Origin: Diphasiastrum complanatum
Lineage: Eukaryota; Streptophyta; Lycopodiopsida; Lycopodiales; Lycopodiaceae
Assembly (NCBI GenBank): GCA_029204225.1
Contig: CM055111.1
Location: 4,969,403-5,031,402, forward strand
Direction of reading: 5' to 3'
DNA: 62,000 bases
The position numbers and the translations under genes are program-made. This document shows, piece after piece, positions 12,608-24,500 of this stretch. Positions within the stretch are counted from its first letter, which is position 1. Each line of letters starts with the position of its first letter. The notes beneath the pieces are model-generated. The model was not told the DNA's origin, did no database searches, and worked only from the letters and a program-made list of their open reading frames with translations.

Positions 12608-14966
12608 GACAAGCAACAAAAGATCTTTTAGATGTTGTTCATACATATATATGTGGACCTATGCAAAGTCCTTCATTACTAGATGCAAAGTATTTCATTA
12701 CCTTTATTGAGGAATTTTCTAAAAGAACAGCAGTTTATTTCATTAAACAAAAATCAGAAGCTTTCATCAAGTTCAGACAATTCAAAGAGCATGCAAAAAA
12801 TCATACTGATAAACAAATCAAAGCATTGAGGTCAGATAACAGAGGAGAATACATCTCCACCGAATTCAAGGAGTATCGCCTCAACAACGGCATTGAGCAA
12901 CAATACATTACCTCCTATTCGCCTCAATTAAATGGTCTTGCTGAGAGAAAGAACAGAACCTTAGTCAAATCGACAAAGTGCATGTTATCACATGCGACAC
13001 TTTCGAAGTCCTTCTGGGCTGAAGCTGTTTCAACATCAACCTATATTTAGAACAGATGTCCAACTAAAGGTCTCTCAGAAAAAACACCATTTGAAGTTTG
13101 GATAGGTACCAAACCTTATTTATCAAACTTATGAGTTTTTGGATGTATTGCTTATGTGCAGATTCCTCACGATCTTAAGGAGAAGCTCGCCTTCCAGAAT
13201 ATCAAATGTATTTTCATCAGCTACACTACTTCAAATCAAGCCTACAAGTTGTTCGATCCCATCGAGTCGAAGATATTCACTAGCCGGGATGTCATCTTCA
13301 TCGAAGATCAGTTTCAAGACCTCAAGGGAAAGTCACAGCCCATCCAACCGACCTGTCAGATTCTCCTGACATATTGAACTTTCCAATTCCTCAGTCGACT
13401 ATTCCCCTTGAAGGACCAAGCTCATCTACTCTTGACGAACAACAAATCAACGGTGAATCAGAAGATGATGATTTTGTTGTTCGACAACTACAATATGATG
13501 AAAATGATCAACTTCCTCTATTTTTCAGAAGATCATCAAGAGGTAGCAGACCACCTATCAGGTATCTCGACGAGTCTGCAACCTACCTTGTTCACGAGCC
13601 GACGAATGTCCCAACGACTGTCGAAGAGGCACTCAATCAGCCAAATTCAGATATTTGAAAAGAAGCTATGGATAAAGAGTATTCATCTCTTATCAAGAAC
13701 CAGACATGGATAATTGTCGAATTACCTGCTAGCAGAAAACGTAGTTGATTACAAATGGATTTTCAACTTCAAATACAAAACAAACGGAAGCATCGACAAA
13801 AGAAAAGCCGACTTATCGCTAGAGGATTTTCTCAGGTATACAATGTCGATTACACTGAGACTTTCAGTCCAGTAGTCAAGCATTCTTCTATTTGACTTTT
13901 ATTATCGTTTGCTGCTACAACAGATTTGGAGATACATCAAATGGATGTACAGACAATATATCTCAATGGAGTTATTGACAAAGACATTTACATGGTGCAA
14001 CCCAAAGGTTATCATTATCGAGGGTAAACACAATCATGTGTGTAAATTCCATACGACACTTTATGGCTTGAAGCAATCTGCTCGAGCATGGTTTCAAAGG
14101 ATCAATACTTTTCTTATTGATCATGGCTACACACCTAGCTCTTCAGATTCAAATGTTTACTTCAAGAAAGTGCAACAATCTTTTATCATTATCACTTTGT
14201 ACGTGGACGACACATTGCTCTTTAGCAACACTATCGATTTGATAAAAGAGGCCAAGACAATGCTATCTTCCGAATTTGACATGACCGACCTGGTCAAAGT
14301 TCATTTCTTCCTTGGTATTCAAATCCACAGAGACATAAATTGAAAGTTGATCTACATTACTCAACAGAGGTACATCTACAATATGTTAGTCAGATATAAT
14401 CTAACTAATTGCAAGATAGCTCTCTCACCAATGGAACTAGATCTTAAATTGTCAAAGGACCAGTGTCCTTAAACAATTCAAGAGAAGCAACAGATGTGTG
14501 AGTATCCTCACCATTCTATTATATGATCTCTTATGTACGCCATGGTCTGTACTAGGCTAGACATAGCTTTTGCAATTAGCTCTTTAAGGCAGTGTATGAC
14601 CAACCCTGGTGTAACACATTGGAAGGCTCTTATCAGAGTCATGAAATATCTTCGAGCTACTATGGACTTTTGCATTTGTTATGGAGCAGTCGACAATGAC
14701 AAACTCAATCTACTCATTGGTTTTACAGTTCCAAGTTGGGCAGGAGATGTAGACACTCATAAATCCACTTTCAGATTTACATTCTTCCTCAACAATTTCT
14801 TGTAACAGTCACAAGCAATCTTCGATAGCTCTATCTTCTACAAAAACAGAGTATGTCACAGCCTCACAAGCTACAAAAGAAGCAATTTGGTTAAGAAACT
14901 TACTTTCAGATATCAGTCTGAATCAATATGCTCCGACATTATTATTTTGTGATAATCAAAGTGTCA
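12608..14966 (+). pseudogene. Copia integrase, RT and RNase H after the nested insertion
   Basis: Integrase motifs: DVVHTYICGPM, FITFIEEFSKRTAVY, KALRSDNRGEY (the Asp of the DDE core), SPQLNGLAERKNRTL and SFWAEAVSTSTYI. RT motifs: EALNQPNSDI near 13630, LYGLKQSARAWFQRI (14065) and LYVDDTLLFS with an intact YVDD box (about 14198). The RNase H region includes MYAMVCTRLDIAFAISSL (14533) and PSWAGDVDTHKST. Frameshifts near 13140, 13660-13910, 14340-14530 and 14805 and several stops disable it. Reading reaches FCDNQS near 14950 and is then broken by an inverted segment. Confidence 0.9.
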
Positions 14967-15267
14967 AACTTCGTGTATTTGTACGGACTATGTAAAAATA
15001 CTTGTAATTCTACAAATTGTATAAACACGAGAAAATCCGCGGAACTGGATAATCGGTTGGATGAAGATTAAAAATCAATTAGTCGATTAGTAGGAAGGAG
15101 AATAATCCAACACTCCTCCTTAATCTGAATCCATGAATGCCATGACCTTTAAACTTAGTTTTGCACAGAGCTTCCCGTGTGCATCCAAGCTTAATGCTTT
15201 GGTAAAAATATCTTGCGTTCGAAATACTGCAATCTAACCTCTTCGTTGAGAACTTTGCTTCTGACTT
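14967..15267 (-). repeat. In-place inverted segment carrying RNase H end, polypurine tract and LTR start
   Basis: Read on the minus strand, 15267-15114 encodes the copia RNase H C-terminal part (KVLNEE, then a frame with FTKALSLDA). A purine-rich GATTAAGGAGGAG follows, then TGTTGGATTATTC at about 15113, the LTR start, running to about 14967. This matches the plus-strand LTR at 2532-2680. In an intact element the same content would lie here in the plus orientation, between FCDNQS and the rest of the 3' LTR. The segment therefore appears flipped where it stands. Confidence 0.7.
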
Positions 15268-16087
15268 GTCAATTTTTCTCTCTCTACAAAAAACCCGACA
15301 GTGTCGCATTTTTCGCCTGTCAGGAATCTCGTGTAAAAAATGTAGCGTTGTCTTTTTACATTTTTTGTCTGTTAGGAATTTCGTGTAAAAACATGTAGTG
15401 TCGCGTTTTTCACATTTTTCACCTAATAGGAATTATGAGTAAAAATGCAGTGTCACATTTTTTGCCTTTTGACGACCTAATTACTTAGTATAAATCAGTT
15501 GTTCATACATCTCATCAGTTAACGAATCAACATTGTGAATTGTGAAGGAGTTGAGTGTTATTACACAACGCTTCATGCGGTCTCATCAAACAGACCGTTC
15601 ACAATCAGAAAATATTGTTGTTAGCTCTCTATCAAGCTTTCAAGCTTGAACTCTCTTGAGCATTCTAGCTCAGTCTTTTAGAGATTTATTTTAGAGTTGC
15701 TATTGCACTACTGCTTATCAGCAGAGCTGCTTATTATCAGACTTATTCTCGGTTACTCAGAGGCAGCTTACAGTGCACGATTTCTATCCGCTATTGTCTT
15801 GCACTCATTAGTATTTGATTTTGTTTTATGAATCAATACTATTTCTTATTGCGTTCAGTTTGTGTCAGAATGCATGCATCTTTGTATTGCTTTTGTAACT
15901 GATAGAAATTGTTTGAGAATTCAATACTTTATGTTTGGCTATGTAATCACTTAGTATTTAGCAAAAGTTAGTTGCTAAAGATTGAACGTGATTTCCATCA
16001 CTACTGCTTTGTTCAATTTTTGATAGGCGTAGTGATGCATTGAAAGTAGGAAATTTCTGCTGTTACATTATCTACCTATTTCTGACA
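15268..16087 (+). repeat. 3' LTR (remaining part) of the copia element
   Basis: This stretch is collinear with 2686-3503, from TTTTTCTCTCTCTACAAAA to ACATTATCTACCTATTTCTGACA. The first 150 or so bases of the LTR are missing here in plus orientation because they lie in the inverted segment just before it. CTTCC follows at 16088-16092. Confidence 0.8.
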
Positions 16088-16092
16088 CTTCC
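16088..16092. repeat. Target site duplication CTTCC, right copy
   Basis: Identical to 2527-2531 and placed directly after the terminal CA of the 3' LTR. Confidence 0.8.
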
Positions 16093-18490
16093 TTCAGATC
16101 TTTTTTGTGTAAACGGCGATCATGCCATGCCTTTTGCGACGGGCTTTCTCTGCGAGTGTATGGACTGCCATAAATCTAGTTTCACATATTTTATGTAAAG
16201 CCTTGTGATGCATTTGTAAAAATTTTGCATCATTTAACCGTTTATGCGTAAAGATGGTACCAAAAATTCGATCGACATAACTTTATAAGCATATGTTATC
16301 CATTATGTTGCAAAAGTTGTTTTATGGTGATCCACTGGTGCAATTTTAACTTGGTTATAACCACTGAATCCATACAAAAAATTGTAAGATTCCGCTCCAG
16401 CAAGATGGTCCATTATGCTTTCAATAAAGAGTAACAAAAAGTGATCATATTGCATCACTTTGTTTAGGGCTTTGAGATTCACACAAATTGTCATCTTCCC
16501 ATTCTTCTTAGGAACGACAACAATTGGCAAAACCCATTCAATATGCTCAATTTCATAAATAAAATCTGCTTCAAGTAATCTTTGTAACTCTTTCTTGATA
16601 AGATCAGTAACATTCATATTACAGTGGTAGAATCTTGTGACTTTTGGAATTGCATCAGGCATCAAAAGTATTGTATGCTCAGTCACTGATGTCGAAATCC
16701 CTTTCAGATCCTTGTATGTCCAAGCAAAACAATATTGGTACTTGATCAATAACTTTTTTAACACTTGAAACTATTATGGGGTAAGTTGTGTTCCAACTTG
16801 AATAATCTTCTTTGGTTCTTCTGGTTCAGCAAGATTCATAGGCTAAGTTCTAGTTGGTCCATCATAAACCTCTTTCTTTATGGCACTTGTTCCTCGGGTT
16901 CACGATGAGCTTTCGGTAACATAATAACAACATCATCCAAGGTATAGCGTTTGAAATACTCTGACATATCATGTTGTATTGCATCTAACTGTCCTTTTTC
17001 AAAAGTATTGTTCTTGGATCTTCGTTCACTTTCTTGGCAACAATCGTTCGAAGAGGTGATGACTTTCCAGAAGACGTGGTCTTCTTAGAAGGTGACGACT
17101 TTCTAGTTGGTGATGTCTTGCGAGAATTTTGACTAGAAGAGTCATCCTTGACCTTCCCTTTACCTTTATCTAATAAAGGCGATACATTTAGTAGGATCAA
17201 CTTCTCGTGATAAGCTTTCCCATTTCAAGACCGTGTTATAGTGTTGCTTTGCTTGTTTCTTCGTCATTGGTCCTGCATTCTTTCCTTCCTTCAATATAAC
17301 TGCTTTTGACGGTTTTATTGTTGGCTCATCTGGAATCTCACAAACTCCAAACCTTGTAGGATCCATATGATTTACAATGTGCTCATCAATAAGTTCTACA
17401 TTTTCATCATAAGATAACGTGTGACTGACATGAATGAGTTCATCTTCCATAGGATCTGGAACTGGATCAGTTGATATCCATGTCACATTCATCATATTCA
17501 TTGGAAATGTGATTGGCGTATCCAAAGTTCGATCAGGTAAAGAAATCTTGCTCAGTTCTGATTGGTCATCGCGTTGACACATAGAGCCTATTGTACAAGC
17601 CATTGTTGCAAGAGCTTGATTCCAATTAACAATATCTGTTTGAGAGTCACAATGAACTCCCAAAGTTTTTACTTGTCGATCACAAGTATGATTTGTTGTT
17701 GATGAATCATCATCCCCTTTTGGACCACTGGTTTGATTGTCCAAGTGATTCGATTTATTTTGACTGCACGCTCACGATTCTCAAATGTAATTTTTCCAGT
17801 CTCCTAGTTATGAATTACTTGCGCAACTCGTAACCATGGACGTCCCAATAAGACACGATAAACATTTGGTGCGTCAGGTAAGTCCATTACTACAAAAATA
17901 ATGACAAATGAACTCCAGCAATCTTGATAGATATATTTTCCACTACGCCCTTAGGACATCTGATCAGCTAGTTTGATAGCAAAAGTTGCAGACTTCATTC
18001 TTATAAGGCCCCATTTTGCACATAGCTTTGTTGAAATCAGGTTAACTCCTGAACCTCCATCTATTACGACTGTCTCTTTACCAAACTGTCTGTGTTGGAT
18101 TGGCAGGGTGATGTTTCTTTGCTCACTTTCCCAAGCTGCCCCTACATTGAGTACTTCGTTTGATTCTTCAAATCCAGCACAAAAGAGTGGCTCTTGATGG
18201 TCTGTTGGTTCAATTTGAGTCAATTTCTTTGCTAATGCTTCTTTTGTTTTTGGCACCAGCTTAAGAAATTCTCCCAATGTAATATTCATCTTGCTAGATA
18301 GAATATTCACAATCAGTTCTGTTTGTGGGGCTTCAGGTTCTGTCATCTTGAAGGATATCTGTTTGTGGATTACGTAAATTTGATGGTGGCATATGTAAAG
18401 AATGGACTTCGGCTGCAGTTCTAGAGACTTCCAATTCCTCTTCTTCTTGCAACTGTTTAATCCACTGTCTCATATTTTGGTATTTCATAT
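16093..18490 (-). pseudogene. Ty3/gypsy gag-pol fragment (gag linker, protease, RT, integrase tail)
   Basis: On the minus strand from 18490: a linker with NILSSKMNITLGEFLKLVP (about 18300), an aspartic protease with VVIDGGSGVNLISTKLCAKW (about 18065), and acidic and basic linkers around 17740-16985. The RT follows (16764-16303): YKDLKGIS, FIYEIEHIEWVLPIVVVPKK and a FSGYNQVKIAP motif; the usual YSFLDG box reads YNFLYG. RT palm and RNase H are deleted. The next recognisable part is the integrase tail (RLYI-like LYK, AEKARRK, AWHDRRLHKKDL) at about 16240-16093. Its last part continues at 2531-2361 beyond the inserted copia element. The gag/protease part resembles 58931-60060, so both belong to one family. 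Confidence 0.85.
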
Positions 18491-18822
18491 CATTCTCATT
18501 TCATATCTAATGATGAATTAAGCTTTGGTAATGTCATAATGTCAAATTTGAATCTCATGCTATTTTGCTTGTTTTGATATTCTATCTCTAACTCGAGTAG
18601 AAGGCATTCCTCATACATGATTTTGGTTATGTATTCTCTCTATTTGTGAGGAATTAGTTTTGCTTTGATCTGTAGCATTCTCGATTGTGCTCTAGCCTCA
18701 GACCTTGTGGTAGATTGCAGGATTGCTCTACAGGTGATCTGCGTGCCACTACAAAGCATGGTCAAGATCATTCACACATTTCTTGTGGATCTCCACACGT
18801 GTGAAGTTGCTGGATTTTTCAC
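18491..18822 (+). repeat. 5' LTR (start uncertain) of a plus-strand copia element
   Basis: The end ...GGATTTTTCACA is fixed by the adjoining primer-binding site. The start is placed where similarity to the gypsy element on the left fades (about 18490-18510); I could not find the matching 3' LTR to confirm it. Confidence 0.5.
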
Positions 18823-18835
18823 ATGGTATCAGAGC
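18823..18835 (+). other. Primer-binding site TGGTATCAGAGCC
   Basis: A perfect copia-type initiator-Met tRNA complement directly follows the CA end of the LTR and lies about 770 bases before the gag ATG at 19608. Confidence 0.85.
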
Positions 18836-19607
18836 CATACTATGCTTTGAATGCTACTAACATCAGATATATGAAGATTTTTCTGTCAATTCAAGCTAGG
18901 AAGCTGTTTAGCAGTGTTTTGCTATCTTTTCTTGAACAGTTTTTTGGTGAATGAGGATAGAACTAATATTTTTAGTCCAAAACAGAGGTTGTACAGAATT
19001 CTGACTTTTCACACGTGTGAAAACCAGAATACATCATTGGACTCTATCTCCTCTATGTTAGATCCAAAGATATTGACATTATAGTTTGTTGGAAAGCTAG
19101 AAGAGTCCTCTTTCTATTGCAATTGGTTTCAATTCATTCTAATGATCCTAGTAGGAGTTATAAGCTCTTAAAGAGGGGTAGGGAGAGACCCAAAACCCGA
19201 GTGGACACTTTTTGAATTGATTATATTGCATGCATAATTCATTATTCACAATTTTGGTACTCAATCTGAGATAGAATTGGATAAGACAAGTTTATGTTGT
19301 CATAGTCACATCACTTCACACAAAAGGTTGTGTTTTGAGCTGAATGTGTGTTTATAGAGTGTTTTTCATTCATTTGAAACTCGTGGGAAAATTTGACATC
19401 AGAATTGTAAGTGCTTCATCAGTTGATAGAGGCTAGATCCAAATTCGAGTTGATTGATTTTCTGTTGTGAGATAGGTCTCGCATAGCTGTTGCAAGATTT
19501 TACGTAGGATTTGGTAGTACACCCAATTATTTTGGTTCCTATATTGAAAAAAAAAGCAACACATTCCATTCCATTTTGTTGTCCAATTTACAAGAGTCTT
19601 CACATTC

Positions 19608-20422
19608 ATGGCATCTGTAGGAGATTTACTCTTTGAAACTAGTGAGAGACTAGATACCTCCAACTATTCAGTTTGGAAGGATAGGATAGAATCTTTGTTG
19701 ATTCTTTATGGTGTAATGGACATTGTATCAAGAATTGAAGTTGAACCTGAAGCTTATGATGAGGCTCAAAGGTTCAAGAAGAGAGCAAGAATTGCTCTAC
19801 ATATAATCAAGATCAATATCTCTGATGAGATGTTGAGAGAAATAATTCATGCACCTCAGCCAAGGAGGCCTGGAATATTCTTAAGTCCATTCATGAAGCA
19901 AAGATCACATCAAGACTTTTTACTCTTAGAAATCAGACCTTTTCTAGTTTCCAAAGAGTTGATGAAAGTTCTTCAAGTTTTGTAATGAGAGTTAAAGACC
20001 TTCATAGAGATATAGCATGCATAGGAGATACTCTAGAGAATAGTCAACCTGTTCAAGTAGTCCTTAATGGACTTAGGAAAGAGTATGCAATTTTTGTGCA
20101 ATTTTGTGCTATCATGGAGGAGCTACCATCTATGGAGACTCTACATGATGTTCCTATTGCTGAAGAATGCAAGCAAAAGAACAAGCTGTTGAAGATCAAC
20201 ACATTTTCAAGGAAGGATGATGGTGGTGGCAAAGCTCACTTTGTCAAGATCAAGTCAAGAGGGAGGAGCAAGAACAGTTTTTCTCAAGCCTTCACCAAGG
20301 ACAAATCAAAGGACAAAGCAAAGAGCAAAGACTATGGAGGAGTAGAAGATGATTCAACTCATTCTCCTAACTTCAAGAAGAAGACTCAAGCTCTACCAAG
20401 ACAAGATAATCAGCAATTCTGA
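19608..20422 (+). pseudogene. Copia gag
   Basis: ATG 19608 opens MASVGDLLFETSERLDTSNY and continues SVWKDRIESLLILYG, the start of a copia gag. The frame shifts near 19860-19980 and continues as MRVKDLHRDIACIGDTLENS, then NGLRKEYAIFVQFCAIMEELPSM. A Lys-rich tail follows. The zinc knuckle expected after the basic tail is not visible, and the protease is missing: text jumps to the pre-integrase domain near 20460. A frameshift and this internal loss disable it. Confidence 0.85.
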
Positions 20423-20457
20423 TAGCAAATGCATCAAAAAATAAAAATCAGCTCTAG

Positions 20458-21104
20458 CACAGGAGAATATATCATCTAAACACGAGGAGCCTGTATGACA
20501 TGTGTAAGAAAGACATAGTCACAGGTCTAAAGATATCAAGACCCGAAATTGAGTTCTGCGAAGCCTGTCAGAAAGGCAAACAAACATCGAAATCCATTCA
20601 CACATGAGGAAAGAAGAGCCAAAGAAGTTCTTGAGCTCGTCCACTCAGATGTTTGTGGACCAATGAAAATGGATTCGCTCTCAAGATCGAGGTATTTCCT
20701 GATGTTCATAGATGATTACAACTGGATGACTATAATATATTACCTAAAGAAAAAATTTGAAGTGTTTGATTCTTTCAAGAAGTTTGTGGCATTTGAGGAG
20801 CGACACACCTCGAAGAAGATTCAGATCATCAGATCTGACAATGGAGGTGAGTACAAGAGCAAAGAACTTTCAAAATTCTGCCAAGAACAAGGGATTGAGC
20901 ATTAGTTCACTTCTGCGTACACACCAGAATATAATGGTGTCGTAGAAAGAAGAAACAAGATGCTAGTCGAAGGAGTTAGATGCATAATGGCACAGACTCG
21001 ATTGCCAAGTCAATTTTGGGCTAAGGCAATAGTTGCAACAATACACCTGCAAAATAGATCAACAATGACAACGTTGGAAAATAAGACGTCGTACGAGACG
21101 TGGA
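20458..21104 (+). pseudogene. Copia pre-integrase and integrase, first half
   Basis: Pre-integrase residues (NTRSLYDMCKKDIVTGLKI; FCEACQKGKQ) lead into the integrase: KEVLELVHSDVCGPM, YFLMFIDDYNWMTIIYYLKK, IIRSDNGGEYKSKEL, then an in-frame stop near 20903, EYNGVVERRNKMLVEGVR and SQFWAKAIVATIHLQNR. Coding stops at TSYETW, where the 5.75 kb element is inserted, and resumes at 26865 with GRKSDLSY. Confidence 0.85.
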
Positions 21105-21578
21105 AGTTGAGATTCTGTTAGGATCTAGTGCAGTATGCAGATTACATCACACAATCACCATAGCCACTCTCGTCACAAGCTCTCAAAGATAGCACAAAAA
21201 AAGTTAAGTCTATTATGAAGAAACACTGTACATATAGCAAAGCCCCAAACTGCATGGGCTCAACAGGTGTCACTAAACTGGCCTACTACTTGCCAAACTA
21301 GAGTTAGGCCCAATATGGCCACATATATTGACAAACCTAGGACATGCCCTTGAGTATAGCATAATGAACTCAAAATCACTATACAGGCTAATTTCTTCCT
21401 ACGTGTGGCTACCCGGCTAACCCAAGTAGCCGGCTACGGGATCAATGCCCGCTGATATGACAATAGTGGGTCACATCCCGATCACAACTGAAAACAGTAA
21501 ACTGACTAACTGCACATTTATTACAGTATCACATTTGAGGTTTATAATAATGAATCAGATCAAAACTGATTTCTAACT
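21105..21578 (-). repeat. 3' LTR of the LARD-like element
   Basis: The 474 bp copy is bounded on the right by the polypurine tract (minus strand) and on the left by GTGGA of the target site. Confidence 0.85.
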
Positions 21579-24500
21579 CTCTCCCTTAAGTTCAAATGTG
21601 ATAAGAGTGAAAAACAATATATTGCAGCAGCGTCTGGAGTGTCCAAAAGATGTTATGCATATCCTGCTACTTTGTACTTGACTCACATTCAAACACGCCA
21701 ACAAACCACTAGGTTTGACTCACAAAGTATCATGCAAATACAATGCTCATACAGAGAGTCTACCATACTCTCGACCAACTGACTCATCCCCAATCAGACT
21801 TGAACACAAGTGGACCACATGAGCGACATGGCTCAAACTGAGAAAATCCCACTGCCACCATGAGACTTATATCCTCCATCTAGCTAGGCTGACATCCTAT
21901 CAGACACTTACAAGTACGAACCTATAAAGCTGATATAAATGAGCAACTGAGGCTCAACATGAGGAAATCTTACTGCCACCATAAGATTGCACTCTCACCA
22001 GATAGATAGCTAGTAGACAATGACAAGTCAATGAGCATAAAATGGCTACTTTGTTTTACTGTAGCAAATGCACAACCACATATGACTCCAACTCAGATCT
22101 AGATTCCCGTGACAAGGTAACATGCAAGCCCACACACACTCATGCAAACCAACACGAATGATAAAGCGTCAAATACATGACCAAGGCCTGTCCAAACTGT
22201 GGTATCCTGTCGTACCAACACTTGTGCCACCTGTAGATCTGCTGCTACACCACTGGTCTCCAAATCAGGTCTCTAACCATGGCCTACACCTGTAACCAAT
22301 ATGACCTCACATCCAAGCATATCACATAGATGTCCTCATACATCATCCAAGATCAACCATCTTGATCCAATGATTGCTCCAAGCCTCATCTCCCAAACAA
22401 AGCTATGCTTCAAGCCGCTTTGCCCTGACATCCTGTCCAATAAGCCCTGAAAGCTGATCCTCATCCATTCCTCATGCTCCAAGCACAAGAGTCTACCAAG
22501 GACTCAATGAATGAATGTACACAAACCTCACCATAGGCTATGCCTGAGTAGCTCGCCCACCTCCCAGAGATACTGATGATGATCTGCTTGTCCTACATCC
22601 CATGTAGGTTCAACTTTCCATGCTTGACATTGCCAACTCTGATTTGACCAATATATAGGCCTCCCATCAAGGAGCCTATCTCCCCACAACATCCATTATA
22701 GCGTCCAAGCCAAAGCAAATGCAAACTAGATCCACTATCATGATGAATAACTCACCCACGATCCATAGCATATCAAGTACGATAGCTCCAAAACCTTGTA
22801 CCCTGTACCATCTGATCACCAAATATCCATTACTTGTTGATAGCTCCCCAAAAATTTGTCCACCTATAGTGCAACTAGACTCCAACTGGATCTAACCAAA
22901 AGCTACACCCTGCTTACGAATAGATGATGGATAGAAATAACATGTGACGTCAACTTGGAGACCACTGTGCATATAACCATGCAGCTCACCTGATCACTCG
23001 CCAAAGTATCAGCTGTCACTCTCTGAGCAACCATCTCCATCCTTGCTGGCTCACAACCATGGGCATGCTGGATCCATATCACCTCGTAATGCTCTCCATG
23101 CCCTTAGGATATGTACATACACTCCATGCCACCTACCTCCGAGTAGGCTTGACCCGTCCCTAGGTCACCACATGATGCACCAGCTGAAGAACATCATCCA
23201 TACATCAAATGACATATCATACCTGATCAACTGTAGCATCTCCCTGAGTGCCACCCCAATGACTCGTCATCCACATACTATGCTCACATGATGTCTCTGA
23301 TCCTGGTCACCATCCTGCTAGACAAGCCGAACTCCAAAGCATTACCTGCTCCACCTGGCTCCTAGCATATGATCGCTCTCCCTGGCTATGTGCCACCCGA
23401 CACCATGCCACCGCAAGCATATCCCTGAGTCGTCGCTCACGAGATCCCAAGACTACTGTCTCCCTGATCGTACTGAGGTATATGGCTCTGAGTGACTTCC
23501 TCTAGGCTTATCCCTGATCTCACCACCAGAGAATCTGCACCATGGAAATTCCAACACCTGTGCCAAGCCTAGACTCCTGCAAATACAACCAAATGCATGA
23601 AAGCTATAGATAGCTTATCCACGCCTGTGATGGTAGATGTCTCCTCAGCGATGCCAATGTCCAAAACTACCCCCCTGCTGTAATGCCAACCTGTACTCCC
23701 AAATGATCACACCATGAAGTCCTCGCCATCAATGTCCCCTTAAGTAGATCGCTAGAAAAACACCCATCATAGTGTTTGCCCTTCGATCACAACCCGTGCG
23801 ATCTCCATCAGCTCTCCAACCTAGAGCTGGCTCCCAAGGCTTCACGCTTTGTCCATTTGCGTTTGCAGCTTCCTGATTCCATCATGAATCCCACCTGTAA
23901 GTCCTGTCCATGCCAATGACTCAAGTCCAACATGAAATAGCTGCCCTCGATGATCATCCCATGTCATCCTGCAGTGCTATCCCTACCAGGTATCCCAATG
24001 CCATCCCTGATCACAAAGATCTGAGCATCTACCCTGTAGTGCCCACTTGTATTCCCCCGAGCTAGCTCCAAGCTGCTCCTGTGAATGGTTCCAAACCACT
24101 CCCTAAATACATTGAGATGTGAACTCCAAAGCCGCCATCAAGTCCCTCACATGACTGTGCATGCCAATATCCCTCCAAGTGAACCTGTGAGATCTTCCAT
24201 GGCCCAAACAAATGATCTGCACCTTGTCATCATTGAAATCTGCATCCCTGATACAATACTGATATGGCAAATTGACTTGACTTATCCAAACTGGCAGTTG
24301 AAGTGTATCTCTTCGATGACAAACCTGATACACTGCTCCACAGCTACAATGGCTTGATCAAAATTGACTTACCAACTGCAAAAACACAAAATCATCACAC
24401 TCACCACTCACCAAGAGCATCCAAAGTGTGATTATTGACCTGCTCTTCATCCTCTGCGTGTCCCACACACAACTTGTCTAATGCAAGTCCGCTATCTTGC

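Larger units (their letters stand above)
2532..16087 (+). mobile_element. Ty1/copia LTR retrotransposon, complete ends, host to a nested element
   Basis: The element runs from a 972 bp 5' LTR (TGTTGGATTATT... to ...TTTTTGACA, 2532-3503) to a related 3' LTR ending ...TTTCTGACA at 16087. It is flanked by a 5 bp target duplication, CTTCC at 2527-2531 and 16088-16092. Inside are degenerate gag, protease and pre-integrase (3.7-5.15 kb), a nested LTR element (5150-12607), then integrase, RT and RNase H (12.6-15 kb). Many stops and frameshifts make it non-functional. Part of its 3' end is inverted in place (14967-15267). It sits inside a Ty3/gypsy integrase on the opposite strand. Confidence 0.85.

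Noticed and set aside
15079-15309. 76-residue minus-strand frame taken at first for a separate gene
   Set aside because: It is the inverted RNase H tail and LTR start of the surrounding copia element.
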